Positions 22,230 through 24,252 of a stretch of DNA of 24,252 nt are shown one piece after another. A program made the position numbers and the translations under genes. Origin of the DNA: an uncultured Erysipelotrichales bacterium (lineage in GTDB: Bacteria; Bacillota_I; Bacilli_A; Erysipelotrichales; Coprobacillaceae); contig CAJUJC010000019.1 in assembly GCA_910586805.1 (NCBI GenBank), positions 1 through 24,252 on the forward strand, written 5' to 3'. Each line of letters begins with the position of its first letter. Within the stretch, counting starts at the first letter, position 1. The notes below the pieces were generated by a model. That model was not told the origin of the DNA. It saw nothing but the letters and a program-made list of their open reading frames with translations, and made no database searches.

Positions 22230-22652
22230 CTATAAATCACAATTCAGTTTTGCTCCTGGAGCATAGAAACAATGATTCTTAAAACGCCCACTTAAAGAGC
22301 CATAAAAATTTTCAGGACAAGGTCGTCCACTACCAGGGTTTTTAAACCATAAGGCATTGTATGCAGGCTCTATGCGATAACCATCAATATTGCGAAGTGC
22401 GAGTTCTCTTTCTTTGGCATTAATAGGTTGATTGAATAAACGTTGTCCTACGCCTGAAAAGGCGTTTTTTTGATAAACAACTTCAGAAATAGTTCTTGTA
22501 TTCTTGAAAACATCGCAATTAGCGACAACACGATTGACAACAACATTTCCAACCATTAACATTCCTTCTTCGCCTTCGCCAAGTGCTTCAGCTTTCATAA
22601 TTCTTGCAAGCAAATCGACGTCTGAATCATTGTATAGAATACGTGGGGACAT
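22230..22652 (-). CDS. cwlJ: Spore cortex-lytic cell wall hydrolase CwlJ
   Basis: CwlJ degrades cortex peptidoglycan during germination, notably in response to calcium-dipicolinate. The 140-residue protein matches the 142 of Bacillus. It consists of just the SleB/CwlJ hydrolase domain: LLARIMKAEALGEGEEGMLMVGNVVVNRV with the catalytic Glu in KAEALGE, CDVFKNTRTISEVVYQ, and the end NHCFYAPG. There is no signal peptide or peptidoglycan-binding repeat, as expected for a coat-located enzyme made in the mother cell. Start ATG 22652 has GAGGTGAT upstream. gerQ follows 10 bp later. Confidence 0.94.
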   Translation of the reverse strand: MSPRILYNDSDVDLLARIMKAEALGEGEEGMLMVGNVVVNRVVANCDVFKNTRTISEVVYQKNAFSGVGQRLFNQPINAKERELALRNIDGYRIEPAYNALWFKNPGSGRPCPENFYGSLSGRFKNHCFYAPGAKLNCDL

Positions 22653-22668
22653 AATATCACCTCTTTTT

Positions 22669-22697
22669 AGTATATGTGAAATAGATAGAAAATGAAC
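22669..22697 (-). promoter_or_regulatory. Possible sigma-E-like promoter of cwlJ-gerQ
   Basis: On the minus strand GTTCATT, about 14 bp, then CATATACT (22669-22676) loosely fits sigma-E. cwlJ is sigma-E-dependent in Bacillus. No sigma-A pair is seen here. Confidence 0.3.
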
Positions 22698-22816
22698 TTC
22701 TTTTGTCCAAAAAAATTATTTAAAAATTTACATGATTTTAATGTTTTTTTATGTGTTGTGTGTTAAAATAGTATATAGGTAAGCACTTTCACATTCAAAG
22801 TTTAGGAGGAAAAAAT

Positions 22817-23944
22817 ATGAGTAAAGAAATTGTTGCAATGATCTTAGCAGGAGGTCGAGGAACTCGTCTTGAAGCATTAACTGCTAAAGTTGCGAAACCT
22901 GCTGTTTATTTTGGAGGGAAATATCGTATTATTGATTTTCCTTTAAGTAACTGTGCAAACTCTGGTATTGATGTTGTAGGAGTTTTGACACAATATGAAT
23001 CAGTATTATTAGGTACTTATGTAGGTGCTGGTTCTAAATGGGGATTAGACGGAAATAATTCTCTAGCTGCTATTTTACCTGCTCGTGAAAGAGGAGAGGT
23101 AGGAGCTACTTGGTATGCTGGTACTGCTGATGCTATTTATCAAAATATTAGTTTCTTAGATCAATATGATCCAGAATATGTTTTGATTTTATCAGGAGAC
23201 CACATTTATAAAATGGATTATGATGAAATGTTGGCTGCACATAAAGCAAAAGGTGCTGACTTGACAGTTGCAGTATTAAATGTTTCATTAAAAGAAGCAA
23301 GTCGTTTTGGAATCATGAATACAAATCCAGATGGAACAATTTATGAATTTGAAGAAAAACCTGCACAACCAAAATCTACTTTGGCTTCTATGGGAATTTA
23401 TATTTTCACTTATAAAGAATTAAGAAAATATTTGATCCAAGATGCTGAAGATGTGAATAGTAAACATGACTTTGGTATGAATATCATTCCATCTATGTTA
23501 AATGATGGTAAGACTTTATATGCTTATGAATTTGCTGGATATTGGAAAGATGTTGGTACTGTTGAAAGTTTATGGCAGGCTAATATGGACTTATTAGATG
23601 ATAAAGAATTAGATCTTTACAATATTAAGAAAGATTGGAAAATTTATACAGAAGATACATTGAGTAAACCTCAAATTATTGGTGAAGAAGCTTCAGTGAA
23701 AAATTCATTAATTACTCAAGGATGTATTGTCAATGGTGATGTTGAAGGTTCAGTATTATTTAATAATGTATACATTGGTGAAGGCGCAAAAGTTGTTGAT
23801 TCAGTGTTAATGCCTGGTGTATTGGTTGAAGAAGGTGCTGAAGTTTACAAGGCTATCGTTGATGAAGGTGTTGTTATTAAATCTAAGAAAGTTGTCAACA
23901 AGGAAGCTAAAGAAGTTGAACTTGTTAGTGACAATGCAAAATAG
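22817..23944 (+). CDS. glgC: Glucose-1-phosphate adenylyltransferase catalytic subunit
   Basis: Makes ADP-glucose from glucose-1-phosphate and ATP, the first step of glycogen synthesis. The 375-residue protein has the nucleotide-binding AGGRGTRLEALTAKVAKPAVYFGGKYRIIDFPLSNC (split over about 11-45), the SGDHIYKMDYDEML motif (about 133-146), FEEKP, and a left-handed beta-helix C-terminal domain (about 280-365). The length is that of Firmicute GlgC, which works with GlgD. Start ATG 22817 has TAGGAGG upstream. glgD starts 12 bp after its stop. Confidence 0.96.
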   Translation: MSKEIVAMILAGGRGTRLEALTAKVAKPAVYFGGKYRIIDFPLSNCANSGIDVVGVLTQYESVLLGTYVGAGSKWGLDGNNSLAAILPARERGEVGATWYAGTADAIYQNISFLDQYDPEYVLILSGDHIYKMDYDEMLAAHKAKGADLTVAVLNVSLKEASRFGIMNTNPDGTIYEFEEKPAQPKSTLASMGIYIFTYKELRKYLIQDAEDVNSKHDFGMNIIPSMLNDGKTLYAYEFAGYWKDVGTVESLWQANMDLLDDKELDLYNIKKDWKIYTEDTLSKPQIIGEEASVKNSLITQGCIVNGDVEGSVLFNNVYIGEGAKVVDSVLMPGVLVEEGAEVYKAIVDEGVVIKSKKVVNKEAKEVELVSDNAK

Positions 23945-23956
23945 GAGGGGAATTCA

Positions 23957-24252
23957 ATGGAAAAAGTTGTTGGAATTGTAAACTTACATTCAGATGTTTC
24001 TTATAAAGGGTTAACTGAAAAACGTCCAGTTGCTTCAGTGAGTTTTTTAGGACGTTATGGAATTATTGATTTTGTTTTATCAAATATGTCAAATTCTAAT
24101 GTCGATACAGTAGGTGTTTTGATTAAAGAAAAACCTAGATCTTTATTTAAACATTTAGGTAATGGAAATTCTTGGAATTTCAATTCTAAATCAGGTGGGG
24201 TTTCATTGCTATATAATGAAAAATATGCAAATAACCCTATGTATAATCACTG
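23957..24252 (+). CDS. glgD: GlgD, glycogen synthesis regulatory subunit (partial, cut at window edge)
   Basis: The first 98 codons of a nucleotidyltransferase-like protein running off the right edge. It begins MEKVVGIVNLHSDVSYKGLTE and has RPVASVSFLGRYGIIDFVLSNMSNS, the GlgC fold in which the AGGRGTRL nucleotide loop is replaced by NLHSDVSYKGL. That loss of the catalytic loop is typical of GlgD, which in Firmicutes binds and activates GlgC. Start ATG 23957 has AGGAGGGG upstream, 12 bp after glgC. The remaining genes of the glycogen operon, probably glgA and glgB, would lie beyond the window. Confidence 0.92.
   Translation, partial: MEKVVGIVNLHSDVSYKGLTEKRPVASVSFLGRYGIIDFVLSNMSNSNVDTVGVLIKEKPRSLFKHLGNGNSWNFNSKSGGVSLLYNEKYANNPMYNH

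Noticed and set aside
1..24252. CRISPR arrays, tRNA or rRNA genes, insertion sequences and prophage genes
   Set aside because: No regular spaced repeats, no cloverleaf or T-arm consensus, no transposase or phage structural frames were found; the YdjI-type name virion core protein is a family label and not evidence of a virus.

Overview
The window looks like chromosomal DNA from a low-GC, spore-forming Firmicute, most plausibly of the gut Erysipelotrichia/Coprobacillaceae type. Three things point there: strong AT bias with AGGAGG-type ribosome binding sites; homologues of Bacillus sporulation and germination genes (spoVT, yabO/rqcP, yabP, yabQ, cwlJ, gerQ); and accessory genes common in gut Firmicutes (mannose-family PTS, CBS-type Mn pyrophosphatase, Rpn nuclease, glgC/glgD). 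The genus is an inference. No rRNA, tRNA, CRISPR array or insertion sequence was recognised.

Layout. 1-2620: a terminator, then a two-gene unit of a YheO-like PAS/HTH regulator and a CBS/DRTGG-type pyrophosphatase, closed by a terminator. 2700-5495: a three-gene SPFH/zinc-ribbon membrane module (YdjI-like protein, zinc-ribbon membrane protein, and a short protein that looks like a TPM-family membrane protein without its TPM domain). 5587-8061 (minus strand): a SIS-domain sugar-phosphate enzyme and, beyond a terminator, a MATE transporter. 8189-12073: a divergent GntR/UTRA repressor, then a mannose-family PTS in the order IIC-IID-IIA-IIB, with IIC interrupted by one in-frame TAG, then a small membrane protein. 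Three similar palindromes (TGTATATACA, TGTATTTACA, TGTCTATACA) lie in the SIS, GntR and PTS promoters and suggest one regulon for an amino-sugar or fructosamine-like substrate.

12074-13510 (minus strand): an intact Rpn-family PD-(D/E)XK nuclease gene with a strong internal Shine-Dalgarno/ATG that could produce a 69-residue C-terminal protein, and next to it an internally deleted, frameshifted remnant of a second Rpn gene. 13510-14289: a HAD phosphatase (minus). 14347-16859: glycerophosphodiesterase, spoVT, rqcP, yabP, yabQ, divIC, a condensed version of the Bacillus spoVT-divIC region. 16881-20344: an esterase, a HAD phosphatase, uracil-DNA glycosylase and folylpolyglutamate synthase in a tight plus-strand run with a terminator.

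20345-21880 is a sparse, very AT-rich stretch with two unrecognised small membrane proteins and a possible structured small RNA. 21917-22652 (minus strand) is the germination pair cwlJ-gerQ. 22817 to the end is the start of a glycogen synthesis operon, glgC and a glgD cut by the window edge.
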